The position numbers were made by a program, and so were the translations under genes. From contig JAFGQO010000107.1 of NCBI GenBank assembly GCA_016935615.1, positions 1 through 35,680 of the forward strand: a DNA stretch of 35,680 nucleotides. Direction: 5' to 3'. The notes beneath the pieces were generated by a model, which saw only the letters and a program-made list of their open reading frames with translations, was not told where the DNA came from and ran no database searches. The stretch's first letter is position 1, and each line of letters begins with the position of its first letter. This DNA is from Bacteroidales bacterium (GTDB lineage: Bacteria; Bacteroidota; Bacteroidia; Bacteroidales; UBA10428). Positions 7,288 through 14,834 of the stretch are shown piece by piece.

Positions 7288-8451
7288 TTAATTATAAATT
7301 CCCACTGCCCGCCGTATTGATCTCCGGCCATAACGATTTCGCAACTTGTCCATTGCTTTATAGAGATTTACGGTTTTGGGTGTATCATCAAACATATTCA
7401 ATTGCTGTACTCCCTGTACCAGGTGGCTGAAGCGCACTCCGATCAGCCGTATGAGCATACGCCGCTGGTAGAGTCTTTCAAAAAGCTCTTTTGTGACAGG
7501 TATCAGATGGTGGTCAAAAGCCGTGTAGGGAATGTGCTTCTGTAACGTATGAGTGTCGAAATTTGAATACCGTATTTTAACTGCCACACAAGAAGTGAGG
7601 CGTTGTTTCCGGCGCATTTCAAAGGCCAGCTTTTCCACCATATTAACCAGTATCTCTTTCATTTTTATTATGTCAATGGTATCCTGATCAAATGTAGTTT
7701 CAGTGCTGATTGACTTGCGTTCCGAATAAGACCGGACAGGTGTATTGTCGATGCCATTGGCTTTTTTCCATATCACAATACCATTTTTCCCAAGCATTTT
7801 TTCCATCATTTCAACGGGGATCAGGCTTAACGTTCCGATGGTAGCTATGCCCATGGAACGAAGCAGGTGATAGGTTTTTTCTCCGATCATAGGTATTTTA
7901 TTGACAGACAGGGGGAAAAGAAATGGTTTCACAACGCTGCCGGGAACTTCTTTTTCCCCGTTGGGTTTGGCTTCGCCGGTAGCAATTTTGGATACGGTTT
8001 TGTTAACAGATAACCCGAACGAAAGCGGCAAACCGGTATTTTTTATGATGTGCTGCCGCAATTCTTTTGTCCACTTCAGACATCCGAAAAAACGATCCAT
8101 GCCTGTAATGTCAATAAAAAATTCATCAACAGAGGCTTTTTCATACAACGGGGCGCGTTCAGCTATAATATCCGTAACCAGGTGCGAGTACTTGCTGTAC
8201 AATTCCATGTCGCCGCGAATTACCACTGCATCTGCACATAGCAGGCGTGCCATTTTCATGGGCATGGCTGAATGTATGCCGTAAGTACGTGCTTCATAAC
8301 TGCAACAGGATACCACACCACGATCGGAAGTGCCTCCGATAATAACGGGTTTTCCTTTCAGCTTGCTGTTTACCAGGCGCTCAACCGATACAAAAAACGT
8401 ATCCAGATCGAGGTGCACTACATTTCTCCTGCTTCCTTCTTCTGCATTCAT
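7288..8451 (-). CDS. dinB: DNA polymerase IV (Y-family, DinB)
   Basis: Error-prone translesion DNA polymerase. The 387-residue protein shows the palm motif VVHLDLDTFFVSVE with catalytic Asp15 and Asp17, the nucleotide-gate region YEARTYGIHSAMP (52-64), and the second catalytic block SVDEFFIDITG with Asp109 and Glu110. A helix-hairpin-helix thumb region follows (PMIGEKTYHLLRSMGIATIGTL), then a little-finger domain (SISTETTFDQD onward). Its length is in the DinB range (351 in E. coli); no UmuC-type features were noted. It is transcribed divergently from a LexA/CI-like self-cleaving repressor across a 192-bp spacer with inverted repeats. That arrangement suggests the repressor controls it as part of a damage response. 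No beta-clamp-binding peptide was identified with confidence at the C-terminus. Confidence 0.94.
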   Translation of the reverse strand: MNAEEGSRRNVVHLDLDTFFVSVERLVNSKLKGKPVIIGGTSDRGVVSCCSYEARTYGIHSAMPMKMARLLCADAVVIRGDMELYSKYSHLVTDIIAERAPLYEKASVDEFFIDITGMDRFFGCLKWTKELRQHIIKNTGLPLSFGLSVNKTVSKIATGEAKPNGEKEVPGSVVKPFLFPLSVNKIPMIGEKTYHLLRSMGIATIGTLSLIPVEMMEKMLGKNGIVIWKKANGIDNTPVRSYSERKSISTETTFDQDTIDIIKMKEILVNMVEKLAFEMRRKQRLTSCVAVKIRYSNFDTHTLQKHIPYTAFDHHLIPVTKELFERLYQRRMLIRLIGVRFSHLVQGVQQLNMFDDTPKTVNLYKAMDKLRNRYGRRSIRRAVGIYN

Positions 8452-8481
8452 TTTTCTTGCTTAAATGCTAATCAATCTTCA

Positions 8482-8502
8482 AACAATAATATACGAATTG
8501 TT
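8482..8502. promoter_or_regulatory. Candidate operator between dinB and the repressor gene
   Basis: AACAAT (8482-8487) and ATTGTT (8497-8502) form a 6-bp inverted repeat with a 9-bp AT-rich spacer, 31 bp upstream of the dinB start. A shorter CAAC-AAACA-GTTG pair follows just downstream, near 8513-8526. The position between divergent genes, one encoding an HTH repressor, makes operator function plausible. No operator consensus is known to me for this family. Confidence 0.35.
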
Positions 8503-8643
8503 GATTAAAAAAACAACAAACAGTTGCTTATTATGTAATCATTTTATATCTTGCAGAATACAGGATTAAGGGTTATTCAGTTTTCACAAGATCCTGAAAG
8601 CAAATTTTATATCGGATAAGAAATTTATACTATTTATTTTACT

Positions 8644-9486
8644 ATGAAAACCTATTTTAGCAGCAACATTAAATTTCTGCGCAAACGCAGGGGATTTACC
8701 CAGGATGAAGTAGCGGAACATCTCGGGATGAAGCGTCCCACATTGAGTGGATATGAGAATCAGGTGAGTCAGCCGACAATTTATGCCCTTCTTTGTTTTT
8801 CAAAGTATTACAGAATTGCGATTGATACTTTGTTGAACATTGAAATACAAAAATTGTCCGAACTTCAGCTCAGGCAACTGGAACGGGGAGAGGATGTATT
8901 TATCAGGGGAGGAAAGTTGCGTATTCTTGCAACTACCATAAATACTGATAACAACGAGAACATTGAACTTGTAAATGAAAAGGCGAAAGCTGGTTATGCC
9001 ACGGGATTTGCAGATCCTGAATTCATAAGTCAGCTTCCCAGGTTTCAGCTTCCTTTTCTTTCAAAACAAAAGAAGTATCGCACCTTTCAGCTTAGCGGCG
9101 ATTCTATGTTGCCAATCCCGGAAGGTGCCTGGGTAACCGGAGAGTATTTGCAGGACTGGAGCAACATTATCTCCGGACAGGCATACATTGTCTTTACCCT
9201 CGATGATGGCATTGTATTCAAAATAGCCGAGAATCTGCTGAAAGAGGAGGGTATACTGCGGCTGTATTCTTTGAATCCTCTTTATGAACCCTATGAAGTG
9301 CCTGTCTCGGAAATCAAGGAAGTATGGAAGTTTGCTCATTATATAAGTGCCGAATTGCCTGAGCCCATCCTTCCCCAGGAAGAGTTGTTAAAGACCGTGG
9401 CCAACCTGAAAAATGATATGGACAAGTTGAAGATGACCGTTCTGAAACCGGGGAATTCTCAGGGAGAAGAGGGAGTTATTAATTAA
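8644..9486 (+). CDS. XRE-family repressor with S24 (LexA/CI-like) self-cleavage domain
   Basis: Two-domain regulator of 280 residues. The N-terminal Cro/CI-type helix-turn-helix spans about 5-65 (IKFLRKRRGFTQDEVAEHLG, then MKRPTLSGYENQ). The C-terminal S24 peptidase domain has the nucleophile in SGDSMLPI (Ser154), the general-base Lys193 in DDGIVFKIAE, and a candidate cleavage bond Ala116-Gly117 in KAKAGYATGF. The 39-residue Ser-Lys spacing and the 37-residue bond-to-Ser spacing resemble LexA, UmuD and phage CI. All catalytic elements are present, so RecA-stimulated autocleavage is plausible. It is divergent from dinB, which fits local SOS-like control. It may be a domesticated prophage repressor, but no phage genes are nearby. 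The last codons run into a downstream AATTAAA repeat. Confidence 0.9.
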   Translation: MKTYFSSNIKFLRKRRGFTQDEVAEHLGMKRPTLSGYENQVSQPTIYALLCFSKYYRIAIDTLLNIEIQKLSELQLRQLERGEDVFIRGGKLRILATTINTDNNENIELVNEKAKAGYATGFADPEFISQLPRFQLPFLSKQKKYRTFQLSGDSMLPIPEGAWVTGEYLQDWSNIISGQAYIVFTLDDGIVFKIAENLLKEEGILRLYSLNPLYEPYEVPVSEIKEVWKFAHYISAELPEPILPQEELLKTVANLKNDMDKLKMTVLKPGNSQGEEGVIN

Positions 9487-9658
9487 AAATTAAAAATTAA
9501 AAATTAAGAATGTGAAACAGAAGTTGGTGAGTTGAGAAGGTGAAAGGGTGAAAGGGTGAGAAGAAGAGATGTTGAATCGTGAAACTATGATTAATCGAAG
9601 AATCGGTGAATCGATTAAATGAAGTTAATCAGCAGACGAAATGCTTTATATAAAGCAT
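9482..9658. repeat. Simple-sequence spacer with an 18-bp perfect palindrome
   Basis: Four near-copies of the 7-mer AATTAAA start at the repressor stop codon (about 9481-9508), followed by a purine-rich GGTGAAAGGGTGAAAGGGTG tract near 9540. ATGCTTTATATAAAGCAT (9641-9658) is a perfect 18-bp palindrome bracketed by direct repeats of AGTTAATC. The rest of the 424-bp spacer to 9910 contains pyrimidine-rich low-complexity sequence and a terminator; no gene is supported. Confidence 0.6.
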
Positions 9659-9810
9659 CAGTTAATCTATTATTCTTGAGATCAGAGACCTGAGACTATT
9701 TTTCGATCAAGGATTGCTCTTCTCCATTTATCTTCTGTTTTTATAGTCTCATATCTTGCTGCTTATATCTTCTATCTTCCGTCTTAATCTCATGTCTTGA
9801 GAGAGTTTTA

Positions 9811-9848
9811 AAAAAAATGTCAAGAATAATAAAATTTATCTTGACATT
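9811..9848 (-). terminator. Intrinsic terminator of the leftward secreted-protein genes
   Basis: AATGTCAAGA (9816-9825) pairs perfectly with TCTTGACATT (9839-9848) over a 13-nt loop. Read leftward the stem is followed by a run of seven T (9817-9811). It lies 63 bp past the stop of the gene at 9911-10366. The stem is AT-rich, so efficiency may be modest. Confidence 0.6.
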
Positions 9849-9910
9849 ATAAAAAAACAACCTTCAGCTTCTTACTATGCTGTGTTGAGTCTTAGCACAA
9901 TAGAGAAACA

Positions 9911-10366
9911 CTATTTTGTCAGAGGTTTGGTAAGTTTGCAAGTTTCAAGATCGCTTAATGCATTTTCATCGAAATACCCTGTATACATTGTAAATCCTTT
10001 GAGTTTGATAAAATAATATCTATTGGGCATAAAATTGGTATAATTGAATATCATATCGGGAAATGAAAAGTAGTGGCTTTTTACAGTTGTATTCAAATGA
10101 ACAACAACATATTCTTTTTGTTTCAGATTTGCTATTAGAACATTATCCACCATTACACCCCACTTGGCAGCTGCTCCAACCATTGACGATAACCTGTATA
10201 CATATACAACAGCATCATTTTCATCATTAAATTTTTCCAGGTTTGTAAAAACTGAAGTATCAATTATTTCATATTTCGCATCTGGTTTAATAATGCTTGT
10301 CGTGTCAATTTGCGCAAATCCGCAAGTTGTGATCATAAGAAAACTGAGAAGGATTAAATTTTTCAT
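9911..10366 (-). CDS. Exported DUF2846-like protein
   Basis: A 151-residue protein with a clear Sec signal peptide (MKNLILLSFLMITTCGFAQ, cleavage after about residue 19). The mature part contains AVVYVYRLSSMVGAAAKWGVMVDN and a YVVVHLNTTVKSHYFSF block. This pattern of a VYVYR strand, a small residue cluster, a V-D-N turn and an aromatic strand is what I associate with DUF2846-type domains, whose function is unknown. The cysteine in TTCGFAQ precedes the AQ cleavage site and does not form a good lipobox, so a soluble periplasmic protein is more likely than a lipoprotein. It is the last of three leftward genes for exported proteins (spacings 72 and 70 bp) and is followed by a terminator. Function unknown. 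Confidence 0.7.
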   Translation of the reverse strand: MKNLILLSFLMITTCGFAQIDTTSIIKPDAKYEIIDTSVFTNLEKFNDENDAVVYVYRLSSMVGAAAKWGVMVDNVLIANLKQKEYVVVHLNTTVKSHYFSFPDMIFNYTNFMPNRYYFIKLKGFTMYTGYFDENALSDLETCKLTKPLTK

Positions 10367-10438
10367 TGATTTAAATTTTAAGTGATATAAATTGAAAATA
10401 ATTGTAATCTTTGGTTTATTGCAGAAATCATAACGTCG

Positions 10439-11749
10439 TTAAAATGTATATCCCATTTTGCATGATAATGCAGGATACCACATTTTGATCCAATCGTCAG
10501 GTGTACCGTAAATTAGTTTACCGAATATAACAGATAATTCAATCGTCAATCCGCTGTTCCAAATATACTTAAAACCATACTCCAGACCGAAAGCCCTGAT
10601 GTATTCATTATCGCCTTCATTATACCTTAGTTTTCCAAATTCTGTATAAGGTCCGATAAAACCACCGTCTGCCTTATCATCAGCATTCATATAAATTCTG
10701 AATGCTATTGGAATGGTATATGACGATACTTCCAGATCATCCCATAACAGATCTCTTGCCATCCAGCCCCATTTAACACAACGATACCCCGAAAGGATAC
10801 CGAAACCAACGTATTTGCCTTTTCCCTGAAGAGTTAATTCACCGGTAACAGTAGGTCCGGAGAAAATAAAATTTATGGGATCGAAAGCAATACAGAACAG
10901 GTTCCCTTTATAATTCAGTTGTGCTTTTTTCTTCTGAGGTGTAATATTGTTAATATGTTCTTCGCTGTCTTCAGGCATGACGGTTAAATACTGTTGTTTT
11001 TCGGAATCTGATTCAGCCGGAGAATCATTAGTACTTTCGGCGATATTATTTCTCGTTACCTCTGTAGTGTTAACAGAAGGTTTTGCTGCGAATAAAGCAG
11101 GAATATCTTCCTGTGTTTCCTTTCCGTCAATAATATAAATCCAATCATGCTCTTTTTGTGCCTGGTATTTCCAATGCTTGCTGTCAGGACTGAATATAAT
11201 GTTGATAGCCGATACCAGGTTATAATCGGGTTGTTTAATCCCATCAATAACATAAAACCATTTATTATTTAGTAATGCTGCGTAAGCCCAATGCTTATTA
11301 TCAGGACTAAAAACGATGCTATTACTACTGAGATTATGATAATGAGGTTGTTCTTTACCGTCTATCACATAGCAGATCTCTACCATGACCAGTCCCCTCC
11401 TGATCAATCCCATGTAAGCATAATGTGAACGGTCAGAGCTGAATGTTATATGATTATTAATTATTTCTTTATAGTGAGGTTGTTCTATTCCGTCAACCAC
11501 CAGGCAATAACCATCATCGCATTTTGCTATATAGACAATGCTGTTACTATCTGTAAAAAAATAGACTTTTTGATCCACTATTTGCTCATAATACTTATGA
11601 GGTGAGGAATTTACAACTACCCGGAACTTTTTTTCTGTCGCTTTCTCAATGACTGCTTTTTTCTCTCCATCAGGACTTGTATACTCTTTCTGACAAAACA
11701 AAGTCATATTCTGGATGATAAGTAACAGAATAATGAATGATTTTTTCAT
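10439..11749 (-). CDS. Exported protein: propeller-like repeats plus C-terminal beta-barrel-like domain
   Basis: A 436-residue protein with a signal peptide (about 1-19, ending LFCQ). Residues about 80-210 contain three to four repeats of roughly 45 residues, each with a VIDGxxQPxY turn and an IxFSPDxKHWAY strand: VVDGIEQPHY, VIDGKEQPHY, VIDGIKQPDY and a partial IIDGKETQ. This resembles TolB/WD40-type propeller blades, though too few to close a propeller. A Ser/Glu/Gln-rich linker (about 220-270) leads to a C-terminal part with alternating aromatic and small residues and many Gly/Tyr (YVGFGILSGYRCVKWGW, GPYTEFGKLRYNEG), ending in Phe (SCKMGYTF), as in outer-membrane beta-barrels. No known family was recognised. 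A surface sensor or envelope-linked scaffold is a guess. Confidence 0.6.
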   Translation of the reverse strand: MKKSFIILLLIIQNMTLFCQKEYTSPDGEKKAVIEKATEKKFRVVVNSSPHKYYEQIVDQKVYFFTDSNSIVYIAKCDDGYCLVVDGIEQPHYKEIINNHITFSSDRSHYAYMGLIRRGLVMVEICYVIDGKEQPHYHNLSSNSIVFSPDNKHWAYAALLNNKWFYVIDGIKQPDYNLVSAINIIFSPDSKHWKYQAQKEHDWIYIIDGKETQEDIPALFAAKPSVNTTEVTRNNIAESTNDSPAESDSEKQQYLTVMPEDSEEHINNITPQKKKAQLNYKGNLFCIAFDPINFIFSGPTVTGELTLQGKGKYVGFGILSGYRCVKWGWMARDLLWDDLEVSSYTIPIAFRIYMNADDKADGGFIGPYTEFGKLRYNEGDNEYIRAFGLEYGFKYIWNSGLTIELSVIFGKLIYGTPDDWIKMWYPALSCKMGYTF

Positions 11750-11819
11750 TGTATATCATTTTATTAAAATCCTTCTATTGTACATTTCTTCAGGAGGTGT
11801 CCAAATCTTTGTAACTGTT

Positions 11820-12434
11820 TTATAGTGTTACAATCAATATTGTTGCTTCAGCATTGTACAAAAACAAATCATTCCATCCAGTAGTGATGGGTAATGAGAA
11901 ATCGCCATTTACAATTTGTTCAACAGCATCTGCAGTCACTGATATATTATCAAAATAGATGCTATAGGATCCGTTAGCACCCAAATTGAACTGGATTTGA
12001 GAAAATCCGTCTCCGTCATCATCTATCGTACTGACTGCAGATACTGTATATGTTTTTTCTTCAGTTGTAATATTAAAAAAAGGTGAAATACCTGCAACGG
12101 GAAGTATTCCTGAATAATCGCCTCCAGCCTGATTTAAGTCGCAATATATTCTAACATCTTTGCTTGCAAAGGCATCAAAAGAAATATCATATAAAACTCC
12201 GGTCTGTATGGCCGGAATATCCTGGGAAAACTGAACATACCAGTTTTCTTCCCCTCCATCTGTTATTGTAACAAGAGCATGTTCCGATGCATCTGAACTT
12301 TCTTCGCTATCCGTTTTTTCGCAAGTAAAGGTCAGTATGAGGGTAATGAAAATGAGAAGTATATGATATATAATCCTTCCGTTTTTATTAATCAAACCTC
12401 TAGAAGTTGATAAGACATCGGGTTTTTGCATCAA
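11820..12434 (-). CDS. Lipoprotein-like protein with a CBM4/9-like carbohydrate-binding module, apparently permuted
   Basis: A 204-residue protein with a hydrophobic export segment (about 22-37) and a possible lipobox cysteine (TFTC, residues 35-38) followed by an acidic stretch typical of surface lipoproteins. The body (about 50-165) resembles family 4/9 carbohydrate-binding modules: ENWYVQFSQDIPAIQTGVLY, DISFDAFAS, TYTVSAVSTIDDDGD, IQFNLGANGSYSIYFDNISV. The usual module start (NGDFS...GW...A-A) is absent before this and instead follows it at the very C-terminus (VNGDFSLPITTGWNDLF, then AEATILIVTL). The protein is either circularly permuted or a deletion remnant of a tandem pair. No catalytic domain is attached. 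Glycan binding is a family-level inference. It is the promoter-proximal of three leftward exported genes. Confidence 0.6.
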   Translation of the reverse strand: MMQKPDVLSTSRGLINKNGRIIYHILLIFITLILTFTCEKTDSEESSDASEHALVTITDGGEENWYVQFSQDIPAIQTGVLYDISFDAFASKDVRIYCDLNQAGGDYSGILPVAGISPFFNITTEEKTYTVSAVSTIDDDGDGFSQIQFNLGANGSYSIYFDNISVTADAVEQIVNGDFSLPITTGWNDLFLYNAEATILIVTL

Positions 12435-12575
12435 CTCGGGGATAAATTTAAGGTATAAAGTGCGGCAAGTAACGAAATATTGATGAGAAAAACAATATTT
12501 CTAAAATTAAAAGCAAGGAATATGATGAATAGATGAACGAACAGCTATTGCAATCACCAATTACCAGTTACTCTA

Positions 12576-12683
12576 ATGCCTTTTCCCTTCTGCCTTCTGC
12601 CTTCTGCCTTTTGCCTTCTGCCTTCTGCCTTCTGCCTTATGCCTTATGCCTTCTGCCTTTTCCCTTCTGCCTTATGCCTTCTT
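12576..12683. repeat. TTCTGCC heptamer tract overlapping the transsulfuration gene's 3' end
   Basis: About 108 bp of imperfect 7-bp repeats, mostly TTCTGCC with TTTTGCC, TTATGCC and TTTTCCC variants. The tract runs into the adjacent leftward gene: the final Lys-Lys-Ala codons and the TAA at 12672-12674 are made of repeat sequence. It is strongly strand-asymmetric (pyrimidine-rich on the + strand). The rest of the spacer 12435-12575 shows no gene. Confidence 0.9.
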
Positions 12684-13856
12684 AGACCTTTCAATTGCCT
12701 GTTGAATATCCTCAATTATATCATCAATGTGTTCCAGACCAACCGAAATTCTGATCAATCCGTCCGTTATACCTACAGCTTTCCGCTCTTCTTCGCTGAG
12801 TTTCGAATGAGTGGTTGAAGCCGGGTGGGTGGCTGTTGTTCTTGTATCTCCAAGATTTGATGTCAGGGAAATCATTGAAAGTTTATCAAGAAATCGTATG
12901 CAACGTTTCATTCCTCCTTCCAGTTCGAAGGTTACCAATGCTCCTCCGTAACGCATTTGTTTTCTTGCCAGCTTTACTTGCGGGTGCGAGGACAGAAAAG
13001 GATATTTAACAATTTCCGTATCGTCTGACTTATCAAGGTAGGTTGCTAAAACAGCAGCATTGCTACAGTGTTTTTCCATTCTTACAGCCAGTGTTTCCAG
13101 ACTTTTTGACAGTATCCACGCATTGAAAGGAGACAACGACGGACCTGTTTGCCGTGCCATAAAACGAACATCTTTGATAATGTTCTTGGGACCCACAATT
13201 GCCCCACCAAGAGTACGGCCCTGTCCGTCAATAAATTTTGTTGCGGAATGGCATATCAGGTTCGCGCCGAAATCAGCCGGAGTTTGCAAATAAGGTGTTG
13301 CAAAACAATTGTCAACAACAAACAGGCAATTGTGCTTTTTTGCCAATTTGCCAACAAATTCAAGATCACACAAATCCAATCCCGGATTTGAAGGAGTTTC
13401 GGTAAAAAGCAATCTTGTTTGAGGCATGATGGCTTTTTCCCACTCAGGATTCTTCCGGATATCAACATAAGTATGGGTTATACCCCAGCGAGGCAGTATG
13501 TTTGTTATAATTTGGTGAGTAGAGCTAAAAAGACTTCTCGAGGCGACAATATGATCACCTGCCTTCAGATGTGAAGTCAGAGCAAGAAAGATAGCGGCCA
13601 TTCCTGTGGCTGTCGATTCCCCGTCTTCCGTCTTTTCCATCAGACAAAGTTTCTCGATAAATTCGTCGTTGTTGGGATTGGAATACCTTGAATAGATATT
13701 GCCTCCTTTTTCATCTGCAAATACGGCTCTGGCTTCTTCGGCATTATCAAAAACAAAGCTTGAAGTAGCAAAAATAGGGACACTATGTTCTTTTTGTGAT
13801 GAACGTTTTACCTGGGTTCTTACGGATATGGTTTCAAACTTTTTTCTTTTTTTCAT
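12672..13856 (-). CDS. metZ: PLP-dependent transsulfuration enzyme, probably O-succinylhomoserine sulfhydrylase
   Basis: Cys/Met-metabolism PLP enzyme (fold type I) of 394 residues. It shows the phosphate-binding NIYSRYSNP (Tyr55, Arg57) and the substrate block ETPSNP. It also has the cofactor Asp182 in [10 protein letters not shown], Schiff-base Lys207 in [12 protein letters not shown], and the C-terminal [15 protein letters not shown]. The pattern [24 protein letters not shown] and [16 protein letters not shown] best fits O-succinyl- (or O-acetyl-) homoserine sulfhydrylase, which makes homocysteine directly from sulfide. Cystathionine gamma-synthase and methionine gamma-lyase share the motifs and cannot be excluded. 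It is cytoplasmic, stands alone, and is divergent from eda across a 227-bp spacer. The last three codons and the stop lie in a heptamer repeat, which may make the C-terminus variable between strains. Confidence 0.85.
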   Translation of the reverse strand: MKKRKKFETISVRTQVKRSSQKEHSVPIFATSSFVFDNAEEARAVFADEKGGNIYSRYSNPNNDEFIEKLCLMEKTEDGESTATGMAAIFLALTSHLKAGDHIVASRSLFSSTHQIITNILPRWGITHTYVDIRKNPEWEKAIMPQTRLLFTETPSNPGLDLCDLEFVGKLAKKHNCLFVVDNCFATPYLQTPADFGANLICHSATKFIDGQGRTLGGAIVGPKNIIKDVRFMARQTGPSLSPFNAWILSKSLETLAVRMEKHCSNAAVLATYLDKSDDTEIVKYPFLSSHPQVKLARKQMRYGGALVTFELEGGMKRCIRFLDKLSMISLTSNLGDTRTTATHPASTTHSKLSEEERKAVGITDGLIRISVGLEHIDDIIEDIQQAIERSKKA

Positions 13857-14038
13857 TTCAGGCAGATATTATTGTATGGTTATGAGTTATATTGGTTGTT
13901 ATTTTCATCCGTATCATTGGCATTGACGGTTTGGATATTAACAATCGCATACCAATTGTGATACATACGGTCTTTTTTGTTGGTTTTTCATCCTGCGGCA
14001 ATTGTTTCCGGTTATTATCGAACAAGTTATTTATTACA

Positions 14039-14069
14039 TTTGATCAGCAAATTTAGAATTATACTTTAA
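14039..14069 (+). promoter_or_regulatory. Candidate promoter for eda
   Basis: TTTG (14039-14042) is followed after 19 bp by TACTTTAA (14062-14069), a 6-of-8 match to TAnnTTTG, fitting the Bacteroidota -33/-7 arrangement. The start codon at 14084 would leave a very short leader of about 10 nt, which lowers confidence. Confidence 0.3.
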
Positions 14070-14083
14070 AATATACAGATTTC

Positions 14084-14698
14084 ATGTTTTCAAAAAATGA
14101 ATTGCCTTTTTTGGCAATACTCAGAGGGATTGAAGAGGCTGACCTTAAACCCCTTGTGGATGTGCTTGCTGCAGCAGGCATTCGTTTTCTTGAAATTACA
14201 ATGAATACGCCCGATGCTACAAACCTTATGAGGCTAATAAAACAACTTTGTGAAAATAAATTGGTTGTAGGAGCAGGAACAGTATTAAATTTACATGATC
14301 TTGATAATGCCTTGTCTGCAGGTGCCGGTTTTATTGTAACACCTTCGGTGATCGACGATGTGATCAACGCCTGTGTATCAGAAAATATTCCTGTTATTCC
14401 GGGAGCTCTTACACCAACCGAAATCCATAAGGCATGGAGCATGGGTGCAACAATGATAAAAGTATTTCCCGCATCGGTTTTTGGTTCCGGGTACATAAAA
14501 GCAATAAAAGGACCCTTTGATAAGATCAAGGTTATGGCCGTAGGGGGTGTTAATGTAAACAATGCGGCAGATTTTTTTCGGAACGGAGCAGATGCAATTG
14601 GTTTCGGAGCAGGAATAATCAGGCCGCAATGGCTTTCAGATCATCGATATGATCTGATTGAAAAGTCATTGCAGGAGCTGGTAAAAAAACACCAATGA
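14084..14698 (+). CDS. eda: KDPG/KHG aldolase
   Basis: Class I aldolase that cleaves 2-keto-3-deoxy-6-phosphogluconate to pyruvate and glyceraldehyde 3-phosphate, the last step of hexuronate breakdown and of the Entner-Doudoroff route. The 204-residue protein is full length for the family. It shows LAILRG (10-15), FLEITMNTPDA with catalytic Glu37, VGAGTVLN (62-69), FIVTPSV, IPGALTPTE, the Schiff-base Lys126 in MIKVFPAS, and the phosphate-binding VGGVN and GFGAGI segments. It lies 11.7 kb from kdgK in the same direction, so it is probably separately regulated, perhaps because it also serves other sugar acids. A hairpin follows 18 bp after the stop. Confidence 0.95.
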   Translation: MFSKNELPFLAILRGIEEADLKPLVDVLAAAGIRFLEITMNTPDATNLMRLIKQLCENKLVVGAGTVLNLHDLDNALSAGAGFIVTPSVIDDVINACVSENIPVIPGALTPTEIHKAWSMGATMIKVFPASVFGSGYIKAIKGPFDKIKVMAVGGVNVNNAADFFRNGADAIGFGAGIIRPQWLSDHRYDLIEKSLQELVKKHQ

Positions 14699-14715
14699 AA
14701 TAACCGGCGAGTTTT

Positions 14716-14738
14716 CCCGGGAAAATGGTTTTCCGGGG
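14716..14738 (+). terminator. Possible terminator of eda
   Basis: CCCGGGAAAA (14716-14725) pairs with TTTTCCGGGG (14729-14738) over a TGG loop, with one G-G mismatch in ten positions. Only a weak T-rich stretch (TGATTTATTT) follows. The start also overlaps the palindrome TTTTCCCGGGAAAA (14712-14725). Position just after eda supports a termination or mRNA-stability role. Confidence 0.4.
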
Positions 14739-14834
14739 TGATTTATTTAACCTGAAAAGGATGATATAAATTACCTTTTTTAGTGATTACTCTCATGAAT
14801 TCTTACGTATCAAGGATTAGAAGGAGTTAATCAA

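Noticed and set aside
12576-12818. 80-codon rightward frame opposite the transsulfuration gene
   Set aside because: Its product is a translation of the TTCTGCC repeat followed by antisense of the PLP enzyme.
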